A DNA stretch of 64,000 nt from CAZICM01 sp964537685 (GCA_964537685.1 CAZICM010000026.1:62001-126000); one strand, 5' to 3'; counted from the first letter of the stretch, positions 17,760 to 27,097 are shown. Notes: generated from the letters alone by a model not told the origin. Made by a program: numbers and translations.

Positions 17760-20700
17760 ATACCCGCTCCTTTTATCCTTTTTATCCTCTGTGCCTGGCT
17801 CTTTTAAGCGTATCTTGCACCCAAACATCCCCTGTTGAAAGGCCCATATCCAAACGGCCCTCACTCCAAGCTTCGGGCCCGCAGGAAACGGCCCTTCCCG
17901 GCCCTGCCCGCTGGATTATCACCGATTCCATCGGCGCTTCCTTTGACGAGACGGACGCTCGCAATCTCCCCATTCCAGGCCCCGAACCGGCCCTCGTCAT
18001 GGGTAAGCGCACAATCCTGGAGGGGGGCGTTCTAGGTCATCTCATCCCAGGCCCAAAGGGCGACGAAGACCTTTCCGGTTTCCGTTCTCTTCCCAAGCAC
18101 TTAGGCGGAGGATTTGTATTCTGGTCAGGAAGCAAGACATATTATGCCTCCACCTTTAACGGCGATCTCATCCCGATCTCAAAGGTAGCGGCATCGGGCG
18201 GCATCCGCCCCTTTCTCAAGGGCATCCTGCTTCGAACCAACCACGGTTTTCGCACGCTGCAGCTCGATCCCAGCACCGGAAAAAGCCAAGAATCCGACTT
18301 TAAGTTACCCCCTGGCCTCGCGGATGCCCTCGCCGCCGATGAACAACGAGCGGCCACATTGGACTTCCTCGGCCGAATCCGCATCACCAAAGACGGAGGC
18401 CAAAGCTGGATCGACCTCAGCGAAACCCGGGGATTTATCGGACAATCATTGAATCTTGGCACGGATGGCGAACTCTTGATTGCGAGAATGGGCAGCGACG
18501 CTCCCCTTCGCCTATTGCCCAATGGCACGCTTGAGACCGCCGCGGCCGGAACCGCCGATCCCCGGAATCGATTTAGCGGTTACAATGCCTACACGCCTCA
18601 AGTGCTAGAGCCCCAAAGCAGGCGATCACTTGCCCCCGAATTGTTTGCTCAAGCCGTCACGGCAGGCGCTCTTCTCCCAGGAAACCGCGTTTTGGTGGCT
18701 AGAGAGCGAGGTTTAAGCCTTCTCACCACCATCACCGCCCGCATGATCGCCGATACCGATCTGCCCACGCTTTCCGAGCCTTTCCGGCGATGCCAGCCTA
18801 CCCTCGCGGGTCAGGACATTCTTTTATTATGCACCCATAACCGAGGCTCCCATGTCCTGCGCCTAGACAGCGATATGGCCCGGCCCAAACTTGAAGCGAC
18901 ATTCCCCACCACTGGAATCTTCGTCGGCGACTTTGCCGGACATCTCGCGTACACCGGCCGATGTGGTCAGTCTCCCCCATCTACCCTTGATTTTCGCCAA
19001 AAGCCCCCAACCCCTCCAGCCCCCGCCGATCCCAACGATCCCAATGGGGGCATTATGGGAGGCATGCCACCTTCCTTCGATCGGCCTCCCGAAGAACCCA
19101 CTCCCGAGGAATTGCCTCCCGAAGACATTCCCCCGGACGACGCCCGAGCCTGTATTCGGCTCAATGATGGCACCTGGGCGGAGCGAAGAATCCAGGGGGA
19201 TGACGCCCGGCGCCTCTATCGATGGATACCTGGCAAAGACGGCAAAATTGCCGCGCTGGTCTTCGACATTCCCCTGCCCCGAACCAAAGACACCGAGAAT
19301 TCCACGCCTCCTCCTGGGCCCAATCATGAAGATGTGCGTGTTATACGCCTCGATCCCTTCCACCCCGAGCTCCAGGGCGGACGTTTTTACGCACTCCAGA
19401 AACCCCAGCGCGATCCCCCCTATACCTGCCTCGATACCAATATTTGGCTGGACGACGATGGCAGCCTTCGAGCCTGGATTGCCCTGCCAGATCCAGGAGA
19501 AACCCCGGAGAACCCAGAACCTCCTCCACCTGAAGAAGCCCCCGGTGACACGCCTTCTGAAGGTGAGACGCCCCCAAGGCCCAAACTCCCCCTTTCTGAA
19601 CGCCCAGGCGGCCGAAGCGCGGGTCTCAGCATCAGCAAAGAAGGCAAAATCACCGTCCACGACCTTCCCGAAGCCACCGAACAAGTCGTCAAAGGCGGCC
19701 CTTACGCGCTTGCGCTTGCCAACAAAGAAGAGACCGAGCTGTACTATGAATCAAAAGATGGGGGAAAAACATTTCAACCCGTTTTAAAGCCCCCGATCGG
19801 CCGGCTCGATGCCCCCTATGACAATTCCGTTCCCTTTGGATGCTCTCCTTTGGGCTGCACCGTTAGCTCGGGCCTTATTCGTTTGGGCTGGGGAAGCCCC
19901 GCACCTCCCAAGGAAAGCGAAAAGAAGCAAGACGACAGCGACAATGCCCCAGATGATAACAGCGAACCCACTCCCCCAGAAGAAGGAATACAGCTCTCCT
20001 GCCGCGTTGATAACGAAGCTGAACCTTGGAACTCTCCCGGGGGCGGATCCCGCAAAGGCGCAGGCCCCAAAACGCCTTCCGCGCTCGGCATCGTCCACAC
20101 ATCCGTCAATACCTTGGGCACCCTCGCCGAAAATACCTGGACCGCCGATATCTTGCTCCCTTTCCAGCCTCAAAGCTCCATCAAAAAGGTCCGCATCAAA
20201 GACTCAAGCCTAAGTGCCGTCTCAGGTTTTGTCGCCCCTATTCTCCGAAACCCTAAAGATCCCATCGATCTCCTCGCCATCGCATCCAAACACTGGCTAA
20301 GGCCCGCTCAGAACGGAGCCCAATTCTCCCCCTTTGACTACGCTGGCCGAATCACCGCAGCCGCCGAATGGACAGCGGGGAATTTACTCGCTCTTGATTT
20401 TGAACGAGGTTTTTTGCTGCTCATCCCAAAGGACACCAAAACAACCCCACCCCAAGTCGTCCTCCGCCTTCAGCGCGTCTCGGACCCAGGGTTTTCTCGC
20501 TTTTCCATAGGCCGCCGCGCGAAGAACGGCGCTCTCGACCTGGTTATCTATTCCGCCACAACCGGTGGTATCTACAGCTCCACCCTTGACTTCTCCCGGG
20601 CTCAAAGCAGTCCATTGCTCCCCCTAGGTTCCCTTCGATCCATGCAGATGGCGGACAGCGCATCCTGCCGATCCATGCCCACAGCCGAAGATTCTATCCG

Positions 20701-20959
20701 CTTTATTGCGGAAATGCCAATGCGCTTCACATTTTTGGGTAAAAATGGGCAAGAGCGCGATCAAACCCTCAGCTTTGGCGCCGCCCTAATCACGGCATCC
20801 TCCCAGCAAGTCTGTCTCGAAGCCATTGAAACCCATTTCCCCAAGTCCGAACCTATCTATTTAAGCGCATCTTTTGGACCGAAAGGGAATTTTTCCGTTT
20901 TTCGGACAGCATCGGGCAGCCTCAGCGAACGCGCTCAATGCCAGCTTAAACCTCAATGA
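17756..20959 (+). CDS. Giant Asp-box/propeller-like lipoprotein, copy 3 of 3
   Basis: A 1067-residue paralogue. ATG 17756 begins a lipoprotein signal with lipobox LSVSC. Asp-box-like turns are ITKDGGQSWIDLSE and ESKDGGKTFQPVLK. Matching family blocks are AYTGRCGQ, ACIRLNDGTWAERR, CSPLGCTVSSGLIRLGWG, ASCRSMP, QQVCLEAIETH and a final AQCQLKP. It is the most diverged copy: three acidic/Pro-rich inserts (about residues 420-465, 580-625 and 720-750) interrupt the conserved order and look like flexible spacers between lobes. Function unknown. A short 67-base gap separates it from the next lipoprotein. Confidence 0.8.
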   Translation: MNTRSFYPFYPLCLALLSVSCTQTSPVERPISKRPSLQASGPQETALPGPARWIITDSIGASFDETDARNLPIPGPEPALVMGKRTILEGGVLGHLIPGPKGDEDLSGFRSLPKHLGGGFVFWSGSKTYYASTFNGDLIPISKVAASGGIRPFLKGILLRTNHGFRTLQLDPSTGKSQESDFKLPPGLADALAADEQRAATLDFLGRIRITKDGGQSWIDLSETRGFIGQSLNLGTDGELLIARMGSDAPLRLLPNGTLETAAAGTADPRNRFSGYNAYTPQVLEPQSRRSLAPELFAQAVTAGALLPGNRVLVARERGLSLLTTITARMIADTDLPTLSEPFRRCQPTLAGQDILLLCTHNRGSHVLRLDSDMARPKLEATFPTTGIFVGDFAGHLAYTGRCGQSPPSTLDFRQKPPTPPAPADPNDPNGGIMGGMPPSFDRPPEEPTPEELPPEDIPPDDARACIRLNDGTWAERRIQGDDARRLYRWIPGKDGKIAALVFDIPLPRTKDTENSTPPPGPNHEDVRVIRLDPFHPELQGGRFYALQKPQRDPPYTCLDTNIWLDDDGSLRAWIALPDPGETPENPEPPPPEEAPGDTPSEGETPPRPKLPLSERPGGRSAGLSISKEGKITVHDLPEATEQVVKGGPYALALANKEETELYYESKDGGKTFQPVLKPPIGRLDAPYDNSVPFGCSPLGCTVSSGLIRLGWGSPAPPKESEKKQDDSDNAPDDNSEPTPPEEGIQLSCRVDNEAEPWNSPGGGSRKGAGPKTPSALGIVHTSVNTLGTLAENTWTADILLPFQPQSSIKKVRIKDSSLSAVSGFVAPILRNPKDPIDLLAIASKHWLRPAQNGAQFSPFDYAGRITAAAEWTAGNLLALDFERGFLLLIPKDTKTTPPQVVLRLQRVSDPGFSRFSIGRRAKNGALDLVIYSATTGGIYSSTLDFSRAQSSPLLPLGSLRSMQMADSASCRSMPTAEDSIRFIAEMPMRFTFLGKNGQERDQTLSFGAALITASSQQVCLEAIETHFPKSEPIYLSASFGPKGNFSVFRTASGSLSERAQCQLKPQ

Positions 20960-21026
20960 ACAGGGCATATCCCAGATCATAAAAATTCACTTGGAAAACC
21001 CAAACGCCACCATTACAGTCCACGCC

Positions 21027-21653
21027 ATGAACATCCAGAGCAGCCATCTACACCCATTTGCCAAAGCCGCCCGCACAGCCCTCCTCGGACTTCTCTTCGC
21101 CTTTGGATGCGGCGGCCCAGGCGCGGGATACCCCGACAAACCCAATGTCGAATCCGCTCAAAATACCTGGTGCGAGACATTGGCCAAAGTTCACGGAGGC
21201 GAGGGAGGCTTCGACCGCCTATCGGATTGCAAGGACGAATATCCCACAGCATCCGCGGGATTCCTAAAACTCATGTCCAAATGCTATGCCGACCGCATTC
21301 AAGCCATGGGCGACAACGCCCCCGACAGCCAAGCGCTGGTCGACGATTGCACCGACGAAATTGCCGTCAAACTCGCCTTCGACGCGGCCTCTTCCCAAGA
21401 GCTGATGGACGCCCGCTGCAACCGCAACAAGCGCTGTCAAAAATCCGAGGAACCGCTCGACCAATGCAAGGCCAATTTTATGAAATTGGAAAGCTCGCAG
21501 CGCGTATTTCTCATCTCCCGCTTTAATGCGGCTGCCCAGCATAAAATTGCCGACTGCCTCGGGAGCTCAAGCTGCAATGAAGAAAATGACGATACCGCCG
21601 TTGAAGCCTGCTATCAGCCGATGATCGATAAATTGGTCTGGTTCCCGCTGTGA
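21027..21653 (+). CDS. Small cysteine-rich lipoprotein of unknown function
   Basis: A 208-residue protein starting at ATG 21027 with a lipoprotein signal and lipobox FAFGC. About nine further cysteines are spread through a mainly helical-looking body (WCETLAK, LSDCKDEYP, SKCYADR, DDCTDEI, RCNRNKRCQKSEE, QCKANF, DCLGSSSCNE, ACYQPM). They suggest a disulphide-stapled periplasmic or surface helical domain. It is the fourth lipoprotein in a row and overlaps the GNAT gene start by four bases (GTGA), so it is probably in the same transcript as the three giants. No family recognised. Confidence 0.75.
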   Translation: MNIQSSHLHPFAKAARTALLGLLFAFGCGGPGAGYPDKPNVESAQNTWCETLAKVHGGEGGFDRLSDCKDEYPTASAGFLKLMSKCYADRIQAMGDNAPDSQALVDDCTDEIAVKLAFDAASSQELMDARCNRNKRCQKSEEPLDQCKANFMKLESSQRVFLISRFNAAAQHKIADCLGSSSCNEENDDTAVEACYQPMIDKLVWFPL

Positions 21654-22153
21654 CATCCCAACATTTTGAAGACACATCCTATCAAATTCGACCTGCGGAG
21701 CCCCGGGATATTCCCACCATTTTAGAGCTTATCCGCGAACTTGCCGCCTATGAACGCGAGCCCGACGCGGTTGTGGCCACCGAACAAAGCCTATTGAGAG
21801 ACGGCTTTGGCCCTATTCCCCGCTTCCATGTCTTATTGGCCGAATTGGAAAATAAAACGATAGGATTTGCCTTTTACGTCTTTACCTATTCCACCTGGAG
21901 AGGCAGCCCCGTCTTATATTTAGAAGATATTTTTATAAAACCCGAATACCGCAAACGCGGCATCGGCCTGGCCCTCATGAAAAAACTCGCCGCTGTTGCC
22001 GTTGCCTCGGGCTGCGAACGCTTCACCTGGCAAGTGCTCGATTGGAATGAACCCGCCATCCGTTTTTATGAAAAATGCCTGGGCGCCAAAATACTAAAAG
22101 AATGGATTCCAATGCGTGTGGATGGGGATACGCTAAAACGCCTGGCCGAATAA
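21650..22153 (+). CDS. GNAT-family N-acetyltransferase (diamine/thialysine acetyltransferase-like)
   Basis: The 167-residue protein has the complete GNAT fold: IRPAEPRDIPTILELIRELA at the N-terminus, the acetyl-CoA motif A EDIFIKPEYRKRGIGLALMKKL (within 90-115; R-K-R-G-I-G is the pyrophosphate loop), then LDWNEPAIRFYEKCLGAK as motif B. The ELAAYE start and WNEPAIRFYE resemble the spermidine/spermine and thialysine acetyltransferase branch, so a small amine or aminoacyl substrate is plausible but not proven. The start is GTG 21650, overlapping the preceding stop as GTGA. It converges with the TIR gene, only 28 bp away. Confidence 0.88.
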   Translation: MTSQHFEDTSYQIRPAEPRDIPTILELIRELAAYEREPDAVVATEQSLLRDGFGPIPRFHVLLAELENKTIGFAFYVFTYSTWRGSPVLYLEDIFIKPEYRKRGIGLALMKKLAAVAVASGCERFTWQVLDWNEPAIRFYEKCLGAKILKEWIPMRVDGDTLKRLAE

Positions 22154-22181
22154 TTCTTGAAAGATATAAATCCGATCGAAT

Positions 22182-22889
22182 TTAGCCGCCATATTCTTTA
22201 ATTTTAGCCTTCGCCTCTTCAATTTGCTGCTCGACGGCAAACTTCATTCCAGGATCGATTACTGTAACAATGGCCGTTTCAAGGCTCACAAGCTTCTTTT
22301 TCCACATCTCAAGCGCTGGATGAGCCTTTGGCGCGCTTGCCGCAGTTGCCGCGCCTGGACCGGGATTTGCCGCTCCCGAACTCGCCGCGGGCACAGCCCC
22401 AGCCACCGCGGCAGGCTTCGACGCCGCTGGTTTCACCGGCCCCGCCAAACTCTCGACCACCTTTCGAATCCCCTGCGTAATATTGACAAATGCCTCATCG
22501 CGATCGCCCCATTTCGTCACGGGCTTCGCATCCTTGGGCAGCGCCTGCAGCTTTGAAAATGGCGCGCCCTTCATATCCACCGGCCTTAAAATAATCGGGA
22601 TGACCCGGGCTTCTCCTGCTTCATGGCGCTCCATTGCCCTTTTTAATTCCACATCCCAGCAATAATCAGAAGCCATAAAATAATTGCTGATGAGCAGCAA
22701 AATCACCTGCGCCGATTCTAAATGCTCGTCGATTTTGCCCGCCCACTCCGTCCCCGCCGTAATACAGCGATCGTGCCACCCCTTGATCAAGTGCTGCCTC
22801 TCAAGCAGTTTCAAATGCGTGTTCAGCTCTTCACGAAGCTCTTCATCCTTATGGGAATACGAATAAAAAATCTCGATCGGGTCAGACAT
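22182..22889 (-). CDS. TIR-domain protein with C-terminal helical effector-associated-like domain
   Basis: Residues 1-145 form a TIR domain: IEIFYSYSHKDEELREEL start, LIKGWHDRCITAGTEW, ILLLISNYFMASDYCWDVEL. The catalytic-type Glu is Glu81 in the WDVEL helix, as in NADase TIRs. An Ala/Pro/Gly-rich linker (about 150-185) joins a ~48-residue helical C-terminus (WKKKLVSLETAIVTV, then EQQIEEAKAKIKEYGG). This resembles the small effector-associated domains that recruit TIR effectors into multi-protein immune complexes. TIRs of this kind usually hydrolyse NAD+ or make signalling nucleotides during anti-phage responses; that role is inferred. AGAGGA lies just before the ATG. No obvious partner gene adjoins it. 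Confidence 0.85.
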   Translation of the reverse strand: MSDPIEIFYSYSHKDEELREELNTHLKLLERQHLIKGWHDRCITAGTEWAGKIDEHLESAQVILLLISNYFMASDYCWDVELKRAMERHEAGEARVIPIILRPVDMKGAPFSKLQALPKDAKPVTKWGDRDEAFVNITQGIRKVVESLAGPVKPAASKPAAVAGAVPAASSGAANPGPGAATAASAPKAHPALEMWKKKLVSLETAIVTVIDPGMKFAVEQQIEEAKAKIKEYGG

Positions 22890-22974
22890 TATTTCCTCTT
22901 ATCAAATGCTCACCCCTAAATCTATTCTTTATTTTTCAATGGCGATCCAAGATCCATCCTCGAAGAATTGCCCA

Positions 22975-23934
22975 TCATCCCCGGCTCCGGCCCCACGATC
23001 CCAGCGAAAACACCACGGCCCTCGACAGCGCTCCCGCCAGCGGATCGGGCATTTCCTCGCCCCGCAATCGCCTCAGCGCATCCGAATACGCAGGAAAACA
23101 CCGGACCCGATCAGGCAATGCTTTCAGTGTATTTTTCAATGCTATCGTCGTTGATTTTTCTAGAATTCGCTCTGCTCTTCCGAAACGATAACCAAAGTCG
23201 TTTCTAAATCGCGGAGGCAAAAATGCCGCTGTATATAGCCTCAGCATGGCAAATCCAGGCTCCGCCGCGGGATTGGGCGCCGCCGTAATGGCTTTTGCAA
23301 TCCGCTTCGCCGTCTCACCCACATACAACGCATCCGACTCAATCATCGTATTCCAATACGACTCAAAAGCTGGCCAATCCTTTGGGCGAGCCTCATCGGG
23401 AATTCCAAATAGATAATCAAATCGCTTGGATTCCTCAAAAAAACGCTGTTTTTGATCCAAGCTCATCGGTTCAAACAAATGCTCATACACCAACACCGAC
23501 GTATATATCAGCGTCGCGTGCACCCAATACAAAGCGCTGATCGTATTGGCATCATATTCATCCCCCTGACGATAGCGCCCTCCGCTTTCCTGAAGCGAAC
23601 CTTTTACTGTCGAATGCAGTCCAAAAATACCCCGCGAAGCCTTTTGCACCGATGGCCAATCGCCAAAAACCATCTGCGTGACGGTGCCCAAGGTTCTCCG
23701 AAAACGCCCCTGCATATCGGAAAACACCGAGGAATGCTGCTCGACCGCATGGGCCACAAAAGGATGCGCCACCTGAAGCAGCGCCGCACATCCTCCACCC
23801 AGGCTAATCGCCGCCTCCCTCGACACATGCCATGTGTACGAATCCGGACCATAAATTCCCGCGCGCGGATCCCGCACATAGGAAGCCGCCCGCTCCAGCA
23901 TTCGTTCAAAATCTGCCCGCATCACCTTTTGCAC
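22975..23934 (-). CDS. MpaB-family (DUF2236) oxygenase
   Basis: A 319-residue protein of the DUF2236/ER-bound oxygenase MpaB family. Key blocks are REAAISLGGGCAALLQVAHP, FVAHAVEQHSSV, RRTLGTVTQMVFGD and ALYWVHATLIYTSVLVYEH. The conserved histidines in AHPFVAHAVEQH and WVHATL match the haem/iron-binding histidines proposed for the family. GTG 23934 was chosen because GGGAGG (complement of 23941-23946) lies 6 bases upstream; an in-frame ATG 12 bases later is the alternative. MpaB proteins catalyse oxidative cleavage of terpenoid chains, and related latex-clearing proteins cleave rubber; the substrate here is unknown. It precedes the TIR gene by 85 bp on the same strand, but a functional link is not evident. 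Confidence 0.85.
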   Translation of the reverse strand: MQKVMRADFERMLERAASYVRDPRAGIYGPDSYTWHVSREAAISLGGGCAALLQVAHPFVAHAVEQHSSVFSDMQGRFRRTLGTVTQMVFGDWPSVQKASRGIFGLHSTVKGSLQESGGRYRQGDEYDANTISALYWVHATLIYTSVLVYEHLFEPMSLDQKQRFFEESKRFDYLFGIPDEARPKDWPAFESYWNTMIESDALYVGETAKRIAKAITAAPNPAAEPGFAMLRLYTAAFLPPRFRNDFGYRFGRAERILEKSTTIALKNTLKALPDRVRCFPAYSDALRRLRGEEMPDPLAGALSRAVVFSLGSWGRSRG

Positions 23935-23940
23935 TTCACA

Positions 23941-23946
23941 CCTCCC
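23941..23946 (-). promoter_or_regulatory. Shine-Dalgarno GGGAGG deciding the GTG start of the MpaB-family gene
   Basis: On the minus strand GGGAGG-TGTGAA-GTG places the initiation codon at 23934 with a 6-base spacer. The longer frame to 23991 has no comparable site. Confidence 0.7.
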
Positions 23947-24040
23947 GGGCTTTTTGATATGCGAACACCGAGTCCGCCTTCTGGCAAGCATCTCTTGTAT
24001 CAGACCTCACCAACATTTCGCAAGAGGATATCGGCTCACC

Positions 24041-24553
24041 ATGTTCAACCTTCGGCGTTTAACCCTCTACATGTTGATGAGTATGCTCTCGCTCCCTGCC
24101 TGTTCAGCCTCGCCCAATCCCATGGCTTCTGCATCTGTACCCGGCGCAGCCGAACAGGTTCGGCCATCGCCGCAAGAGCTTCAGGAAGCGGTCCGGCAAG
24201 CCGAAATCGCCTTTGCAAAAACCATGGCCGACCGCGATTTCAAGGCATTTCAAAGCTTTATTTCAGACGAGGCGATCTTCTTTTCCGATCAGCACACCGT
24301 CCTGCGGGGCAAAGCGCAAATAGCCGCGGAGTGGAAAGGTCTTTATGAAGCGCCGCAAGCTCCATTTTCCTGGGCGCCCGAGCGTGTGGAAGTGCTTGAA
24401 TCGGGCACGCTTGCCCTCAGCACAGGCCCTATATTTGACCGCAAGGGAAAAAAAATCGCTATCTTTAACTCGATATGGAGACTGGATAAAGATGGCCAAT
24501 GGCAGGTTGTATTCGATAAGGGCAGCCCGCTAAATGAAAAAGACAAGCCCTAA
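24041..24553 (+). CDS. SnoaL/DUF4440-like lipoprotein
   Basis: A 170-residue protein whose N-terminus is a lipoprotein signal (MLMSMLSLPAC lipobox). The rest resembles the NTF2-like SnoaL/DUF4440 fold: an opening helix EAVRQAEIAFAKTMADRDF, then FQSFISDEAIFFSD, GKAQIAAEWKGLY and a final strand NSIWRLDKDGQWQVVFDKGSP. NTF2-like folds make small pockets used as enzymes or binding domains. The specific role is unknown. ATG 24041 gives the clean signal; a longer in-frame start at 23954 lacks one. Its TAA abuts the stop of the convergent Sel1-repeat gene. Confidence 0.78.
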   Translation: MFNLRRLTLYMLMSMLSLPACSASPNPMASASVPGAAEQVRPSPQELQEAVRQAEIAFAKTMADRDFKAFQSFISDEAIFFSDQHTVLRGKAQIAAEWKGLYEAPQAPFSWAPERVEVLESGTLALSTGPIFDRKGKKIAIFNSIWRLDKDGQWQVVFDKGSPLNEKDKP

Positions 24554-27040
24554 TTATTTTGAACCCTTTTTTGCTCCGCCCACCTTGAACAAAGCGCCAA
24601 AATTACTGCATCCCTTGGGATCGCCGCCATCACAACCCTTCGAATACAAAGCCCCGGCCCTCACCTCGTCTTTGGCAACCCCCCGCCCATGTTCAAACAT
24701 TGAACCGAGCTTGGTACATGCCTCTGGCTTGCCATCCTCGCAAGCCTTGGTATAAACCCCGGCCGCCCTCGCCTCATCCTTCGGGATTCCCCGCCCTTCC
24801 TCCAACATTGCCCCCAAGGCCATGCATCCTTTCTGATTCCCCCCATCACACGCCTTGGCATACATCAAGATGGCTCGCGTCTCGTCTTTTTTAACCGAAC
24901 CGACCCCTTTTTCCAACATTCCCCCTAAATTGGCGCATCCAACAGGGATATTTCCATTGCAGGCTTTGGCATATAACAGCGCAGCCTTGGCCGGATCTTT
25001 AGCAGTCCCCCGCCCCGATTCCACGAGCAAACCCAGATTATTGCAGGCTTTCAGCGAATTGTCATCGCATCCCTTGGCGTAGAGCAAGGCTGCCTTTGCT
25101 TCATCCTTGGGCACACCCCGGCCCATCTCCACCATGGTGCCAAGATTGCCACAGCCCCACGCATCCCCACCCTCGCATGCCCGCGTGTACAAAATCGCCG
25201 CTTGCAAATCGCTCTTGGGCACACCCTTGCCCACTTCTGTCATGGCACCGAGATTGTTACAACCCCAAGAATCCCCCGCATCACAGGCTCTCTGATAGAA
25301 ATGAGCCGCCTTTGGCTCATCCTTGGGCACACCCCGGCCCGCTTCAAGCAATACGCCCAGATTATGGCAGCTCCTTGCATTTCCCAAATCACAGCCCCGG
25401 CCATATAAGGCCGCCGCCTTGGCCTCGTCTTTCGGAGCACCGCGCCCCTGCTCAATCATAAACCCAAGACTGCTGCACCCCCGCGCATCCCCGGCATCAC
25501 AAGCCTTGGTCATAAGCTGAATGGCGCGCGCTTCATTCTTGGGCACGCCATGGCCATGCTCAAAGAGACCTCCCAAACTGCCACATGCTGCACCATTCCC
25601 CCGATCACAAGCCCGGGTGTAGAGGGCCGCCGCCCTTGCTTCGTCCTTGGGCACACCCCGCCCGTCCGCAAACAAATTCCCGAGATTTGAGCAACCCCAG
25701 TTCTCGCCGCCCTCGCAAGCCTTGGTATAGAGCAGGGCCGCCCGGGCTTCATCCTTTGCAATCCCCCGGCCTTTCTCAAACATGACCCCAAGACCATTGC
25801 AGCTCCAAGCATCGCCCTGATCGCAGGTTTTTGTATATAAAACCGCGGCTTGTCTAAAGAGAGGGGCCGCCGTCTCCGGATTCTTGGGCACACCCCGCCC
25901 ATCTTCATACATAACGGCCAAATTGTTGCAACCTTTTGCATCGGCGCCATCGCAAGCCTGGGTGTACAGCAAGGCAGCCCGCGGCTCATCCCTTTCAACG
26001 CCCCGCCCCTTCTCATATAAAACCCCCAGACTGGTGCAAGCCATGGCGACCCGATCATCACAGCCCTTGGCATAGAGCAGCGAGGCCCGCGACTCATCCT
26101 TTGCCACACCCCGCCCGGCCTCGACCAAAATGCCGAGATTGGTGCATCCCAAAGAATCCCCTAAATCACAAGCCTTTGTATAGAGCGCCGCGGCCTTGGC
26201 CTCGTCCTTGGGCATCGCTTTGCCCTTTTCGGCCATCACGCCCAAATCGATGCAGCCCCAAGGATCTCCCAAATCGCAGCCTTTTACATAAAGCGAGGCC
26301 GCCTTGGCCTCATCCTTGGGCACCCCCGTGCCAAACTCGAGGGCATCGCCCCAATTGGTACAACCCCGGCCATCGCCTCCATCACAACCTTTTTGATAGA
26401 GCGCAAGCCCCCGGGTTTGATCCTTGGTCAGTCCATCTCCCTGAAAGTACACAAGCCCCAATCGGCTACATGCCTTCGCCACACCCCCATCACACGCCTT
26501 GGTTAATGCTGGGGCCCCCTGCGCGCCTCCATCCCATTTGACCAACAGCTCGCCCAACTGCCAGCACGCGCGAAAATCCTTCTGTTCACAAGCCTTTTCA
26601 AAGAAGGGCTCCGCATCCTCGGCATCCTTCGCCGGATCTTTCTTGGCCACCCACCGCTCTGCCATGTGGGTACATCCAGGCGCATAAGCTCCCATACATG
26701 CCTTTTCCAGGAGCTCGGCGGCCTTTTTTGGATCTTTCTCGACCAGCTTTCCCTCGTCGTGGAGGAGAGCCGTCGCCACACATGCATAGGGCTGACCATC
26801 GGAGCATTGCTCGGCACACAGCTTAGCATCCACGGCCCTCATGACCCGCCGGTCCAAATGAGCGCGGACCAGCTCGATAGAACAGCGGGCGGGCGCATCT
26901 GCGGCCGGCGATTCGGGCCGCCCGTTTTCGCCGCCCTCCTTTGGCGAAACGCCTTGAACGCTTGGCGCGGCACCGCCGCAAGCTGTCAAATAAAAACCAA
27001 AAACAAGGCAAAACGAAGAGGAAATGGCGCGTGAGTTCAT
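24554..27040 (-). CDS. Cysteine-rich Sel1-repeat lipoprotein
   Basis: An 828-residue protein with lipobox LTACG near residue 21. The body is an array of Sel1-like repeats of about 36 residues of the form GRGVPKDEARAAALYTKACDGGD, each bearing a C-x7-C pair; I count 21 such pairs. Paired cysteines in Sel1 repeats mark the Helicobacter Hcp-type solenoid, where each pair staples a helical hairpin by a disulphide outside the cytoplasm. The protein is probably an extracytoplasmic alpha-solenoid for protein binding. A small insert (APLFRQA) breaks the period in unit 9. It converges with the SnoaL-like gene and is 57 bp from the next minus-strand gene upstream. Confidence 0.92.
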   Translation of the reverse strand: MNSRAISSSFCLVFGFYLTACGGAAPSVQGVSPKEGGENGRPESPAADAPARCSIELVRAHLDRRVMRAVDAKLCAEQCSDGQPYACVATALLHDEGKLVEKDPKKAAELLEKACMGAYAPGCTHMAERWVAKKDPAKDAEDAEPFFEKACEQKDFRACWQLGELLVKWDGGAQGAPALTKACDGGVAKACSRLGLVYFQGDGLTKDQTRGLALYQKGCDGGDGRGCTNWGDALEFGTGVPKDEAKAASLYVKGCDLGDPWGCIDLGVMAEKGKAMPKDEAKAAALYTKACDLGDSLGCTNLGILVEAGRGVAKDESRASLLYAKGCDDRVAMACTSLGVLYEKGRGVERDEPRAALLYTQACDGADAKGCNNLAVMYEDGRGVPKNPETAAPLFRQAAVLYTKTCDQGDAWSCNGLGVMFEKGRGIAKDEARAALLYTKACEGGENWGCSNLGNLFADGRGVPKDEARAAALYTRACDRGNGAACGSLGGLFEHGHGVPKNEARAIQLMTKACDAGDARGCSSLGFMIEQGRGAPKDEAKAAALYGRGCDLGNARSCHNLGVLLEAGRGVPKDEPKAAHFYQRACDAGDSWGCNNLGAMTEVGKGVPKSDLQAAILYTRACEGGDAWGCGNLGTMVEMGRGVPKDEAKAALLYAKGCDDNSLKACNNLGLLVESGRGTAKDPAKAALLYAKACNGNIPVGCANLGGMLEKGVGSVKKDETRAILMYAKACDGGNQKGCMALGAMLEEGRGIPKDEARAAGVYTKACEDGKPEACTKLGSMFEHGRGVAKDEVRAGALYSKGCDGGDPKGCSNFGALFKVGGAKKGSK

Positions 27041-27097
27041 TGGATTCCCCGAGAGCCCTGGACCCTAAACCAAAATTTTGGGGATGGGAAGCTTTTT

